Of a stretch of 64,000 nucleotides of DNA, positions 41,801 to 50,947 are shown piece after piece. Location: assembly GCF_026683955.1 (NCBI RefSeq), contig NZ_CP113343.1:2914001-2978000 (forward strand), written 5' to 3'. The notes below the pieces were generated by a model. It was not told the DNA's origin. It made no database searches and was given only the letters and a program-made list of their open reading frames with translations. Origin of the DNA: Arthrobacter sp. MMS18-M83. Its GTDB lineage: Bacteria > Actinomycetota > Actinomycetes > Actinomycetales > Micrococcaceae. The first letter of the stretch is position 1; each line of letters opens with the position of its first letter. The position numbers and the translations under genes are program-made.

Positions 41801-43539
41801 CCCGGGGTTTTCGTGGCCAGCTGGCGCGAGTGGCGCGTTAAAGCAGTGAAAGGGTGCTCTGAGCTGGGAAAATAGTGGTATTCGACGCCATATTTTCCTG
41901 ATCGTGAGGAGCACCCTTTCGATGCATCATTTTACCCGGCTTTTCCCTGCTGCAGCGGTTGGCTTCACCGGCCAGTCACTGGTGTCCCACGCCGGAACGA
42001 AGATTCTGACGGAATTGATCGACGCGCTGGGTTTCCGCGGACTCTGCGAGGACCGGCTTGGCCAGTTCGCTCCTTCCGGCGCCCGACACCGGCCCGGCCG
42101 GCTCATCGCTTCCCTGGCCCTGATGCTCGCTGGCGGCGGCGAGCACGTCAGCGACCTGGACATGCTGCGTTCCTCGCCCGGGATCTTCGGGCCGGTGCCC
42201 TCGAACGCGACCGTGTCCCGGTTTTTCGAACGCACCGTCGCCAACCCCGAACTGTTCAGCTACGGCTTCGAGACCCTGACCCGGGAACTGCGGTCCAGGG
42301 CCTGGGACGCTGCAGGGAACTTCGAACCCGGCGGCCAGGCAACCGCCGCCGATCCCTTGATCGTTGACTTGGATGCCACGTTGGTGACCTCGCACAGTGA
42401 CAAGGAACTGGCCGCGGGCACGTACAAAGGCGGGTACGGTTTCTCCCCGTTCATCGCCAGCATCGATTACGGCACGGGCAACGGCACCGGGGAAATCCTC
42501 GCCTGCGTGTTGCGGCCCGGCAGCGCGGGGGCGAACAGCGCCGATGACCATATCCGTGTCTTCGAGACCGCCACGGCCCAGTTGCCCGAGAGCTTCTTCC
42601 CCGATGGGAAGCTGGACGGGCAGAGGATCCTGGTCCGCACCGACAGTGCCGGCGCCTCGCGGAAGTTCCTCTGGCACCTGCACTCCTTGGGCGTGCAGTT
42701 CTCCGTCTCGTATCCGGTCCCGGCAGCCAAAGCCCACATGATCGACTGGATCAACGACAAACAGTACTGGCAACCGGCCCTGGACCAGCACGGGACCGAC
42801 CGCACGAACGCGTGGGTCATCAACGCCACCGAAGTGATCCCGCTGAAGGACTACCCGCCGGGCACGAACATCTACCTGCGGGCCGAGCCGCTGCACCCCG
42901 GCGCGGCCCCGACCCTGCTGGATCTGGACGGGCACCGCATCACCGCGTTCCTGACGAACGCACCGCGCTGGCACGGACCGTTCCTGGATGCCCGGCACCG
43001 GGCCCGGGGCCGGTGCGAGAACCGGATCAAGACCCTGAAGAACACCGGCCTGGGCAAGCTGCCGTTCTACGATTTCGCCGCGAACCAGGCCTGGGCCAAC
43101 ATCGCCGCCCTGGCATTGAACCTCACCTCCTGGCTGCAGCTCACCGCCCTCCCGGAAGGCCACCACGCCAGGTCCTGGGACATCAAACGCTGGCGCTACC
43201 GGCTCTTCGCGACCGCCGGGAAAATCATCACCCGCGCCCGCCGGAGGACCTTGCTCCTGCCAGACAGGGCACCGGAGAAACAGCTCATCACCGTCCTGCT
43301 GGACCGGATCAAAGACCTCCCAGCGCGACTGAAAAGCGCCCCGGCAAAGCCTACGTAGCCAGGTCCAAGGTTCCAACCGCCACGACACAGAACAAACACC
43401 CAACGGAGAAGTGGAAATCCGCGCCGATCCCGGCGGCACCAGGGCCACTCCAGCCCCGCCAAAATCCAGATCACAGCCGATCAGCGATCAACGCCGCCCC
43501 CGGCCGGCCCACCAGCGGCAGATGAAAAATCTGGGTTAA
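41797..43539. mobile_element. IS1380-family insertion sequence with TTAA target duplication
   Basis: The element spans 41801-43535 (1735 bp) and is flanked by TTAA on both sides (41797-41800, 43536-43539). The terminal inverted repeats begin CCC and match at about 17 of the first 26 positions. One transposase gene is inside. Insertion splits a lipoprotein gene. Confidence 0.88.
41904..43358 (+). CDS. IS1380-family transposase
   Basis: A 484-residue transposase, apparently intact. Candidate DDE residues lie in IVDLDATLVTSHSDKE (first Asp), ILVRTDSAGASRKF (second Asp) and CENRIKTLKNTGLGKL (Glu), the IS1380 arrangement related to piggyBac. An alternative start is at 41922 (MHHFTRLFPAA), near GAGGAGC, which gives a more typical N-terminus. 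Confidence 0.92.
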   Translation: MRSTLSMHHFTRLFPAAAVGFTGQSLVSHAGTKILTELIDALGFRGLCEDRLGQFAPSGARHRPGRLIASLALMLAGGGEHVSDLDMLRSSPGIFGPVPSNATVSRFFERTVANPELFSYGFETLTRELRSRAWDAAGNFEPGGQATAADPLIVDLDATLVTSHSDKELAAGTYKGGYGFSPFIASIDYGTGNGTGEILACVLRPGSAGANSADDHIRVFETATAQLPESFFPDGKLDGQRILVRTDSAGASRKFLWHLHSLGVQFSVSYPVPAAKAHMIDWINDKQYWQPALDQHGTDRTNAWVINATEVIPLKDYPPGTNIYLRAEPLHPGAAPTLLDLDGHRITAFLTNAPRWHGPFLDARHRARGRCENRIKTLKNTGLGKLPFYDFAANQAWANIAALALNLTSWLQLTALPEGHHARSWDIKRWRYRLFATAGKIITRARRRTLLLPDRAPEKQLITVLLDRIKDLPARLKSAPAKPT

Positions 43540-43981
43540 CGGCCCTATCCGCTACCTGCCAGTCGCCTTTTTTGCCGCTTTGGCATTATCTGGCTGCTCT
43601 TCGCAGGCAGGCACCGCCTCGGCGGGCACGCCGTCGCCCTCTTCCGTGAGCGATTCCGCATCTGCAAGCCCAACGCCGTCGTCGGGGCCCTTTGGAGGCT
43701 TCGCTTCGGCGGCCGAGATGTGCTCCACCATTTCGCAACAGGCCACGGGAGCTTCGTTGCTGCCTATGTCTGCGGCGCAGGGAAAGACCGCTGAACTGGA
43801 GCAATACAAAGCCGAGCTCGCCGCGACGGCTCAGCGCGTCCCAGATGCGCTCAAAGCCGATTTCACCAACCTGAAGGACATCGCGATCGCAGGTTTGAAG
43901 GACCAAACCGTGTACTCGAGCGGCAAGTTCGAAAAAGCGATGGCTCCCGTTACAACCTGGCTGGGCGCCAACTGCAAGTAG
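43540..43981 (+). pseudogene. 3' part of the IS-interrupted lipoprotein gene
   Basis: In frame with the fragment at 41766, joining at TTAA gives a 158-residue protein whose signal peptide ends in the lipobox LSGC with Cys31. The mature part has a Ser/Ala/Pro-rich linker and an EMCSTISQQATGASLL...GANCK domain with a likely disulfide. The fragment alone could start at the TTG at 43580, but would lack a full signal peptide. I do not recognise the domain. Confidence 0.8.
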
Positions 43982-44303
43982 GCCCTGGCCCGCAGCCCCC
44001 GCGGGGAAGGCCTGCCCTGGCGCTCGTAGGTGAGCGGGCGTCAGTGAAGAGGGCCGCGTAGGTGAGCGAGCGTCAGCCAAAAGGTCAACATAGGTGAGTG
44101 AGCGTTGCGGCGGCGTGACGCTCGCTCACCTTTGGGCTAAAAGTAGAGCGCCCGCCTTCAGATGATCTGCAGGAGGGTGCCGCCGTTTGGGCTCATATGT
44201 GAGTGAGCGTCGGGGGAAAGGGCCATATATGTGAGCGGGGATCGGAAGATCAGGGGGATTTCAGGGCGAACCCCTAGGCCTTGGCCGCATCCCGCAAGGG
44301 ACA
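43982..44303. other. Intergenic region filled by family 1 repeats
   Basis: About 320 bases between the interrupted lipoprotein gene and the YccF gene. Most is family 1 copy D; the last 60 bases lead to AAGGGACA before the ATG at 44304. Confidence 0.7.
44021..44242. repeat. Family 1 composite repeat, copy D (rearranged)
   Basis: Three reverse units (44027-44042, 44059-44074, 44091-44106; 32-bp period), then one direct unit (44117-44133), a core with GATGATCTGCAGGAGGG, and two more reverse units with ATATGTGAG variants (about 44197-44211, 44226-44240). The order differs from copies A and F, suggesting two elements merged. Confidence 0.85.
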
Positions 44304-44714
44304 ATGGAAGACATGAAAACGCTGCTTAACATCATTTGGCTCGTCTTCGGCGGCTTCGTTCTGGCCTTGGGGTACTTCATGGCCGGAATTGTCTGCTGCT
44401 TGTTGATTGTCACCATCCCGTGGGGCATCGCGTCGTTCCGGATAGCCTCGTACACGCTGTGGCCTTTTGGACGGATGGTTGTCGACAAGCCGGGAGGCGG
44501 GGGAGTCTTCCCGCTCATCGGCAACGTCATCTGGCTGCTGGTTGCGGGCATTTGGATCGCGATCGGCCACGTGGTTACAGCTTTCGCCATGGCCATCACC
44601 ATTATCGGGATCCCGCTGGCCATCGCCAACCTGAAGCTCATTCCGGTATCGCTCATGCCGCTGGGCAAGCAGATCGTGCCCAGCAACCGCCCGTTCGTCA
44701 GCACCTACCGCTAG
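44304..44714 (+). CDS. YccF-domain membrane protein
   Basis: A 136-residue inner-membrane protein with two YccF repeats: WLVFGGFVLALGYFMAGIVCCLLIVTIPWGIASFRIA and the matching second half ending ITIIGIPLAIANLKLI. Each half has two hydrophobic helices and a TIPWG or IIGIP turn. Function unknown. A second ATG at 44313 is an alternative start. Confidence 0.88.
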   Translation: MEDMKTLLNIIWLVFGGFVLALGYFMAGIVCCLLIVTIPWGIASFRIASYTLWPFGRMVVDKPGGGGVFPLIGNVIWLLVAGIWIAIGHVVTAFAMAITIIGIPLAIANLKLIPVSLMPLGKQIVPSNRPFVSTYR

Positions 44715-44795
44715 CCTCCCCGCATAAGGCACCACGAACTGTTCCGGAGTAGCGTAGGCCGTGTCTGCACTGCCTCCCCTCGAAAGGAACAGTCC

Positions 44796-46532
44796 ATGTC
44801 CGCCGCCAGGAACACCGTTGCCAAGAACATCGTCGCCACCCTCAAAGCCAACAATGTCCAGCGCGTCTACGGGATACCCGGAGATTCGCTGAACGGATTC
44901 ACGGACGCGCTGAGGGAGGAAGAGAGCATCCGGTGGGTCCATGTCCGGCACGAGGAAGCGGCCGCGCTGGCAGCCGCGGCCGAGGCGGGTCTCACGGACG
45001 AGTTGGCTGTGTGCGCCGGTTCCTGCGGCCCTGGCAATCTCCATCTGATCAATGGGCTCTACGATGCCAACAAGTCCAGGGTCCCCGTGTTGGCCATCGC
45101 CGCGCACATTCCGAGCGAAGAGATCGGCAGCCAGTACTTCCAGGAGACGCATCCCCAGGAGTTGTTCCGGGAATGCAGCGTTTACGTCGAGCACGTCGCA
45201 CATCCCAGCCAGATGCCCAGGATCCTGGAAATCGCCATGCGGACCGCGGTCGAGAAGCGGGGCGTCGCCGTCGTCGTGATTCCCGGTGATGTTGCCCTCG
45301 CGGAGGCGCAAAGCGACCGGACCGCGGTGGTCCGGGCCGCCCGCCCGGAGATCCGCCCCAACCCACAGGAGCTCGTCGAGGCGGCAGACATGCTCAACAC
45401 GGCCGGCAAAGTCACGATCCTCGCGGGTGCCGGCACCGCGGGTGCGCACGCGGAGGTCATGGCGTTGGCGGACGGGTTGGGGGCGCCGATCGTCCACGCG
45501 ATGCGGGGCAAGGAACACATCGAATACGACAACCCGTTCGACGTCGGCATGACCGGCCTTTTGGGGTTCAGTTCCGGCTACCGCGCTATGGAGAGCTGTG
45601 AGGCCTTGCTCATGCTGGGCACCGACTTTCCGTACCAGCAGTTCTACCCGGAGAACGCGAAGATCATCCAAGTGGACATCAGGGGCGAGCAGCTCGGCAG
45701 GCGCGCCAGGATCGATCTTGGACTCGTGGGCACGGTCAAGGACACGGCGGCCTCGCTCCTGCCTTCGATCAAGCGCAAGACGAAACGAACACACCTCCAA
45801 GCTTCGCTCAAGCACTACGCGAAGTCGCGCGCCAAGCTCGATGACCTCGCCTCTCCGGCGAAGGACGGCCAGCCCATCCATCCGCAGTACGTTGGGAGGC
45901 TAGTCGATGAGTTGGCGGCCCCGGATGCGGTATTCACGTGCGACGTCGGATCCCCGACGGTGTGGGCCGCCCGCTATCTGACCATGAACGGCCGACGCCG
46001 GCTTCTCGGCTCGTTCAACCACGGAACCATGGCCAACGCCCTGTCGCACGGCATCGGAGCGGCGGCTGCGTATCCCGGGCGCCAAGTGGTTGCCCTGGCC
46101 GGCGACGGCGGGCTGACCATGCTGCTCGGCGAGCTGATCACCTTGGTGCAGAACAAGCTCCCGGTCAAAGTGGTGGTCTTCAACAACTCCTCGCTGAACT
46201 TCGTGGAGCTCGAAATGAAGGCCGCGGGCTTCGTCAACTACGGCACGGACTTGGAGAACCCGGATTTCGCTAAACTCGCCGACTCCCTGGGCATCCGCGG
46301 CATCCGCGTGGACGACTCCTCCGGGCTGAAAGCGGGATTGGCTGAAGCTTTCGCGCACGACGGCCCGGCCCTCATCGACGTCCGCACGGCCCGGCAAGAA
46401 CTGTCCATTCCACCTGCAATCAGCGCCGAACAAGTCAAGGGGTTCACGCTCTACGCGATCCGGACTGTACTCTCCGGCCGTGGCGACCAGCTGATCGACC
46501 TCGCGAAGACCAACATCCGCCAGATTTTCTAG
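44796..46532 (+). CDS. poxB: Pyruvate dehydrogenase (quinone)/pyruvate oxidase
   Basis: A 578-residue ThDP- and FAD-dependent enzyme that oxidises pyruvate to acetate and CO2 at the membrane. E53 (HVRHEEAAA) is the ThDP-activating Glu. LAGDGGLTMLLGEL...FNNSSLNFVELE is the ThDP/Mg motif and GTDFPYQQFYPENAKIIQVDI lies in the FAD domain. The C-terminal tail (QLIDLAKTNIRQIF) is the probable lipid-binding segment. CGAAAGGA precedes the ATG. Confidence 0.9.
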   Translation: MSAARNTVAKNIVATLKANNVQRVYGIPGDSLNGFTDALREEESIRWVHVRHEEAAALAAAAEAGLTDELAVCAGSCGPGNLHLINGLYDANKSRVPVLAIAAHIPSEEIGSQYFQETHPQELFRECSVYVEHVAHPSQMPRILEIAMRTAVEKRGVAVVVIPGDVALAEAQSDRTAVVRAARPEIRPNPQELVEAADMLNTAGKVTILAGAGTAGAHAEVMALADGLGAPIVHAMRGKEHIEYDNPFDVGMTGLLGFSSGYRAMESCEALLMLGTDFPYQQFYPENAKIIQVDIRGEQLGRRARIDLGLVGTVKDTAASLLPSIKRKTKRTHLQASLKHYAKSRAKLDDLASPAKDGQPIHPQYVGRLVDELAAPDAVFTCDVGSPTVWAARYLTMNGRRRLLGSFNHGTMANALSHGIGAAAAYPGRQVVALAGDGGLTMLLGELITLVQNKLPVKVVVFNNSSLNFVELEMKAAGFVNYGTDLENPDFAKLADSLGIRGIRVDDSSGLKAGLAEAFAHDGPALIDVRTARQELSIPPAISAEQVKGFTLYAIRTVLSGRGDQLIDLAKTNIRQIF

Positions 46533-46546
46533 GTGGAACCGCCACG

Positions 46547-48259
46547 CTAGCGAGCCGTCACAGCTCCGGTGCGCAGATCGAAACTGAAGCTGCGCTCCAC
46601 GGCCCGCGTGCCGCCGTCGTACGTTGCGGCGAAAGTCAGCTCGAGCGAGTCCAGCGCCAGGTCCTCCTCGGTGACCGTGTACACGGGCGTGAAGTAGAGC
46701 GCCTCCGCGCCCGGCGCCAGATCGGCGGTCGGGAAGTCCTCCGGGTTGGAGTGCGGTCCCAAGAGTACGACGCCGGACGCCGCTTGGGTGCCTAGGTTGC
46801 GGGCCCGTCCGGTGAAAGCGAGGATGTCCCCGGCTTTGTAGCCCGGAATGATGGGCCCGTAGTTGAGGTCCTGGGCTTCGCGCGTACCGAGGACCTGCGC
46901 CTGCTCCGCTGAGTAGCCCTGGCCGACTTCCTTCCAGGTCTGCACGTCCCAATCGCCGTCGTTGTCAGGTGATATGACATGGAATTCGCCGGCGTTCTGC
47001 CAAACAGCGGGCCGGCCGGGGGTGATGGAGCGCAGTTCCATGTGAAACTCGAGGCCCTGGGGCTGAGACTGGCGCCGGAACTGGGCTTCGGGCGCCGCGG
47101 TAGCCACGCCGGTGAGCTGCCCCGTCAGCTGCTCCACCGGTACGGATAAGAACACAATCTCGCGGTATCCCTGCCGTTCATACAGCACGCCGATGTTGCC
47201 ATCCGGAAGCCGCGCAGCGGTCGAGTATGCCGAGCTGCCCTCGCACAGGACAAGCTTGGCGGGCCAGCTGGACCCATTGTCTTTGGACAGGCTGAGGATC
47301 GTGTTGCGGCGCAGCGAGGTGTCCTGGTTGTTGCTCGCGAGCAGCCAGCTGTTCGTGGCCGGGGCGGCTAAGGACGTTACGCTCGGCAATCCGTCGAATC
47401 GGACAAGGGAGCCATTGTCGCTCGGGTCGGGGAGGTCCTCCACCGGTTCCAGCGGGCTCCACGTGTCGCCGCCGTCGTCGGAGACGGCCATGAGGCGCCG
47501 AGGTGTCGCCCGCGAGTGCAGCAGGAGGCCGCCGTCGTCGAGGCAAGCCACTTTGTTCTCGTTGGGGCCGATTCCGTCCGGCCCCGTTCCGATCAGCGAG
47601 CCGAGCGTCCACTTCTCGCCGTGGTCGTCGCTGTACGCGGAAGCCGCCATGATCTCGCCGTCCACGAGCACTACGAACTGCTGCACCAGGCGTCCGGCGA
47701 ACGGACCCGCGTGCACCTGGATTCCCTGCCCGGCAGCGGCGAAAATCCCCGTGATGCCGGGGTCGCGTGCGCCGGCACCGCGGCCTATCTTGAGCTGGGC
47801 GGTGAGCCGCCGGTGCTGCCAGGTGACGCCGTCGTCGTCGGAAATGCTGACATCGCAGTGCTGCACGTCGTCGTCCGGTTCGAGCCCGGCCACTGCCTCG
47901 AAGAATCCGGCATGCGTCCCGGCGGCGTGGAACATGAAAATCCGTCCGGTCACGACGTCCACCAGGAGGCTGGGATCGCCGTAGCCGTTGAGTCCCGAGC
48001 CTCTGCGGACCACCCGCTGCTCCTCCCAGCTATGGCCGTTGTCCGTGCTGCGCCGGAGCAGGAGGTCGATCGGATTGGGCAGGTCGTCCAGGTTCGGTCG
48101 GCCGTCATACGCGGCGAGCACTGTTCCGGCCGTGGAGACGGCCAGCGCGGGGATGCGGTACTGCCGGTAGCCTCCCGTGCCGCGTACAGCCAGGACATGC
48201 TCGACGTCGGGATGGGCTTGGGGGAGTGCGGCACCGTTGCGTTGGAGGTAGGAGGTCAC
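46547..48259 (-). CDS. Exo-alpha-sialidase (neuraminidase)-like protein
   Basis: A 570-residue six-bladed beta-propeller. The N-terminal FRIP-like motif is YRIPALAV, with Asp-box repeats STDNGHSWEE, SDDDGVTWQH, SDDHGEKWTL, SDDGGDTWSP and SKDNGSSWPA. The C-terminal 150 residues form an additional beta domain. Sialidases cleave terminal sialic acids. A GTG at 48259 is chosen because TATCAT lies 6 bases upstream (leaderless geometry); an ATG at 48325 is possible but would overlap the divergent gene's start codon. No clear signal peptide follows the GTG. Confidence 0.8.
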   Translation of the reverse strand: MTSYLQRNGAALPQAHPDVEHVLAVRGTGGYRQYRIPALAVSTAGTVLAAYDGRPNLDDLPNPIDLLLRRSTDNGHSWEEQRVVRRGSGLNGYGDPSLLVDVVTGRIFMFHAAGTHAGFFEAVAGLEPDDDVQHCDVSISDDDGVTWQHRRLTAQLKIGRGAGARDPGITGIFAAAGQGIQVHAGPFAGRLVQQFVVLVDGEIMAASAYSDDHGEKWTLGSLIGTGPDGIGPNENKVACLDDGGLLLHSRATPRRLMAVSDDGGDTWSPLEPVEDLPDPSDNGSLVRFDGLPSVTSLAAPATNSWLLASNNQDTSLRRNTILSLSKDNGSSWPAKLVLCEGSSAYSTAARLPDGNIGVLYERQGYREIVFLSVPVEQLTGQLTGVATAAPEAQFRRQSQPQGLEFHMELRSITPGRPAVWQNAGEFHVISPDNDGDWDVQTWKEVGQGYSAEQAQVLGTREAQDLNYGPIIPGYKAGDILAFTGRARNLGTQAASGVVLLGPHSNPEDFPTADLAPGAEALYFTPVYTVTEEDLALDSLELTFAATYDGGTRAVERSFSFDLRTGAVTAR

Positions 48260-48323
48260 ACCTCCATGATACGAGGTGTCGTCTTGGGCTCCAGCAGCCG
48301 CGGCCAGGCTTATGGTTACTGCC

Positions 48324-48683
48324 ATGGGCAATAGAAATCCAGAAGTGGACACCTGGCTTCAGCAGTACGACAACCCGCACCGCGAATTGGTCGGTCAGAT
48401 CAGGGAATTCATCCTCTCCGTGGACCCCCGCTTGTCCGAAGCCATCAAATGGCAGGCACCCACCTTCATTTACAAGGGAAACATTGCCTCGTTCTTTCCG
48501 CGATCAAAGAAAAACGTCACCCTGATGTTCCACCAGGGCGCGTCGATCGCCGATGAACTGGGCCTGCTCGAGGGTGACGGCGAAGTCTCCCGCGTTGCGC
48601 GTTTCGTGGACAACGCCGACTTCGAGGCAAAGAAGCCGGCGCTTGAAGCCGTGATCCTGGGATGGATCAAGGACAAGGGCTAG
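48324..48683 (+). CDS. DUF1801-domain protein
   Basis: A 119-residue protein of the DUF1801/YdhG-like fold (VGQIREFILSVDPRLSEAIKWQAPTFIYKGNIASF). TATGGT lies 7 bases before the ATG, suggesting a leaderless transcript divergent from the sialidase gene. Function unknown. Confidence 0.85.
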   Translation: MGNRNPEVDTWLQQYDNPHRELVGQIREFILSVDPRLSEAIKWQAPTFIYKGNIASFFPRSKKNVTLMFHQGASIADELGLLEGDGEVSRVARFVDNADFEAKKPALEAVILGWIKDKG

Positions 48684-48720
48684 CCACACGGGGCTGACCG
48701 GCACACAGGCTTGGTGGGCC

Positions 48721-49500
48721 TCAGGGCCGCCCAAACGCACCATCCCTCAACAGGGCCACAGCGAATCCGGCATCAAGTTCGGCGGCGATCTCGACGTCGT
48801 TGACGTACCCTGCGCCGATCAGCTCCCGGCCGCTTGAACAGCCTTGCAGGGCGTCGCGGAGCCGGGGCTCGGCAGCGTTGAATACTGCCATCGCGGCCTC
48901 AGCCTCCGGCGAGAAACCTTCCCTGCCGTCCTCTGGGGTGAAGCCACCCCTGCCCGCGGCTGCAAGCCCGGCGATGAAGGCCCCGGCCCCGATCTGATCC
49001 TCCACGGCGGGCCGGAGCGGACCGCCGGGCCATCGCTCACCGGCCGCGATCACCGCGACTATGGCGTCAGGGGGCAGTTCGGACGCCACCCAATCCGCGG
49101 TGGCGGCAGCGTTACGCAATGACACTGCTGCGATGAGCGGCACTTCCTGGGCGAGCTCATGGGCAAGCGCGGAACCGTTCGGCGAAGGCAGGACCACGCG
49201 ACTCAAGGCCGGTGCGTCGCGAAGGCTCGACGGCGAGAGGCTCAGTCCGCCGCCACCCCTCGGACCCGCCAACAGGGCATCATGGTGGGCTGCGAAGTCC
49301 TCTGCACTCGCATCCATCCACGGGTAAGGGAACACCGTGGCGCCGCGGTCGACGGCGACGCTCACGCACGTGGTGAAGGACAGGACGTCAACCACAACGG
49401 CAAGGTCGGCTCCGGACGATATGGCGCGGGCGCCGTCGAGCCCCCACTCAAACCTCACCGCGAACGGGAGCTGCCGGTGCACCATCGCCGCCGTGGTCAT
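48721..49500 (-). CDS. 2-phosphosulfolactate phosphatase-family (ComB-like) protein
   Basis: A 259-residue ComB-family protein (AVVVDVLSFTTCVSVAVDRGATVFPYPW; VVLPSPNGSALA; AAVSLRNAAATADW; IAAGERW). ComB hydrolyses 2-phosphosulfolactate in coenzyme M synthesis, but actinobacteria lack coenzyme M, so the true substrate is unclear. The ATG overlaps the preceding gene's TGA (ATGA). Confidence 0.82.
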   Translation of the reverse strand: MTTAAMVHRQLPFAVRFEWGLDGARAISSGADLAVVVDVLSFTTCVSVAVDRGATVFPYPWMDASAEDFAAHHDALLAGPRGGGGLSLSPSSLRDAPALSRVVLPSPNGSALAHELAQEVPLIAAVSLRNAAATADWVASELPPDAIVAVIAAGERWPGGPLRPAVEDQIGAGAFIAGLAAAGRGGFTPEDGREGFSPEAEAAMAVFNAAEPRLRDALQGCSSGRELIGAGYVNDVEIAAELDAGFAVALLRDGAFGRP

Positions 49501-50366
49501 GACAGTTCGGCCTCCAGGTTGCGTCGGGCGGCATCCAACCAAAGGCTTTTCGCCCGCTCGCTGTGGAAGAGCGGATCCAGGGCGAGCAATTGGCGGACTA
49601 CTGCGGCCCGGCCGGCGGCAAAGTCGGGATCGCTGACGTGGGCATAGTCATCGCGGACAGCCGTCAGGTAGCGCGCGTAAGCGGCGGGTTCCGCGCCGAG
49701 GATTGAGAGATCGGCGTCGCACAGGAGGGCGCCGGCATGATCGTCCGGCGCGGGGCTGTGCGTGGAGGTCAGCCTGACGAGCCGGGCAACTTCGTCCGCG
49801 ACTGACTCGGGAAGGCCCGCGATGGCGAGGCGGTCCTCGGCCAACTTGGCTGATTCTTCCTCGTCCTGTCCGGCGACTCCTTCATAGACGGCGTCGTGGA
49901 ACCACGCGGCGAGGGTAACCGAGCGCGCCGGAAGCGCGGGGTCGGTGAGGACGTCCAGGGCTTCGAGGACCGCCAGCAAATGCGTGCGGCTGTGGTACTT
50001 CCGGTGCTCCTCACCCCAGCGCTCCAGGAGTTCGAAACCCAGCTCTTCATGTCCTGGAAGCGTCGAATTCCAGCGCTCCAGCAGGGGCACCGTGAGAGCC
50101 TTGCTCCGCTCCCGGGCAGGGATGCGCAGGCCGCTCGCGATCAGCTTGCGCACCAAAATTCGGGCCTCAACGGGGACGGCCCCGGCGGACAGGAGATCCT
50201 GGTAGCGGCGCTCGGGGACGTCGTAGTGGTCGCCGTCGAAGGCTCGTTCAGGGATCCCCGCGGCCTTGGCAAAGGCATGCAGTTCGTCGAGCGATGTGTC
50301 CGAGACCAGATGGGAAAACACTGTCCCGTGCGCGGGCCACAGCGGCGGATCAACGTAGACGGCCAT
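49497..50366 (-). CDS. DUF4031-HD domain fusion protein
   Basis: A 289-residue two-domain protein. Residues 1-80 match DUF4031 (MAVYVDPPLWPAHGTVFSHLVSD...HYDVPE). The C-terminal part is an HD-type metal-dependent phosphohydrolase (YHSRTHLLAVLEAL and AAWFHDAVYEG, later LLCDADLSILG). Fusion suggests the two act on one substrate, possibly a nucleotide. The gene is coupled to the ComB-like gene by ATGA overlap. Confidence 0.85.
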   Translation of the reverse strand: MAVYVDPPLWPAHGTVFSHLVSDTSLDELHAFAKAAGIPERAFDGDHYDVPERRYQDLLSAGAVPVEARILVRKLIASGLRIPARERSKALTVPLLERWNSTLPGHEELGFELLERWGEEHRKYHSRTHLLAVLEALDVLTDPALPARSVTLAAWFHDAVYEGVAGQDEEESAKLAEDRLAIAGLPESVADEVARLVRLTSTHSPAPDDHAGALLCDADLSILGAEPAAYARYLTAVRDDYAHVSDPDFAAGRAAVVRQLLALDPLFHSERAKSLWLDAARRNLEAELS

Positions 50367-50384
50367 GGCCTGCGCCCGGACGGA

Positions 50385-50852
50385 CTACGAGTTCTTCTGG
50401 GTTGCTGCCGCAGAGAGCGAGGTCAGGCCCTTTTCGAAATCGCCGCCCACCATCTTGTCCATGTTCATGAACAGCGCGAAGATCTTGCCGATGCCTTTGT
50501 TCTCGCCCGTCATTGTCCACGTGACACGGGTGCCGTCGCCTTCCGGCACGAAGGTGAATTCTGTGGGGTTGACGGCCTTCATCGGCTTGGTGAATTCCAG
50601 GCGGATGTCGATCTTGCCGGGCTCTTCGGAGCCGACGATCTCCATGTTTCCGGTGCCGGCCTTGTTGTTGCCGCTCCAGGCATACTTTGCTCCGACGCCG
50701 GATTCGGTGCCCGAGTAGCTGCGGCTTAGCTTGGGGTCAACCGCCTCCCACGGAGACCATTTGGTCCATTCGTGGAAGTTGTTGACGAGCGGGAAGATGT
50801 CCGCGGGAGCCGCGGGGATGAGTGCATTGCGGGTGACTGTGAAGGGTGCCAT
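50385..50852 (-). CDS. SRPBCC-family protein (polyketide-cyclase-like)
   Basis: A 155-residue SRPBCC protein (PAAPADIFPLVNNFHEWTKWSPWEAVDP; VTWTMTGENKGIGKIFALFMNMDKMVGGDFEKGL). Binds a hydrophobic ligand; function unknown. The ATG at 50852 has TACGAT 6 bases upstream, matching leaderless geometry, so it is preferred to the ATG at 50858. Confidence 0.85.
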   Translation of the reverse strand: MAPFTVTRNALIPAAPADIFPLVNNFHEWTKWSPWEAVDPKLSRSYSGTESGVGAKYAWSGNNKAGTGNMEIVGSEEPGKIDIRLEFTKPMKAVNPTEFTFVPEGDGTRVTWTMTGENKGIGKIFALFMNMDKMVGGDFEKGLTSLSAAATQKNS

Positions 50853-50881
50853 GTGCATATCGTACGGCTGATGTCGGGTCA

Positions 50882-50934
50882 GTGGGTCCGGGCCGAGCGC
50901 TGCGTTCTGAATGCGGCGCTCGGCCCGGACCCAC
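50882..50934. terminator. Perfect 19-bp hairpin between SRPBCC and YciI genes
   Basis: Arms 50882-50900 and 50916-50934 are perfect over 19 GC-rich bases with a 15-base loop. There is no T-run. It lies downstream of the YciI-like gene and overlaps the -35 region of the SRPBCC gene. Confidence 0.7.
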
Positions 50935-50947
50935 GTTGTCGCGAGCG

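Noticed and set aside
44021..44242. CRISPR-like array
   Set aside because: Units are only about 16 bases, change orientation within the element, and no cas genes are near.
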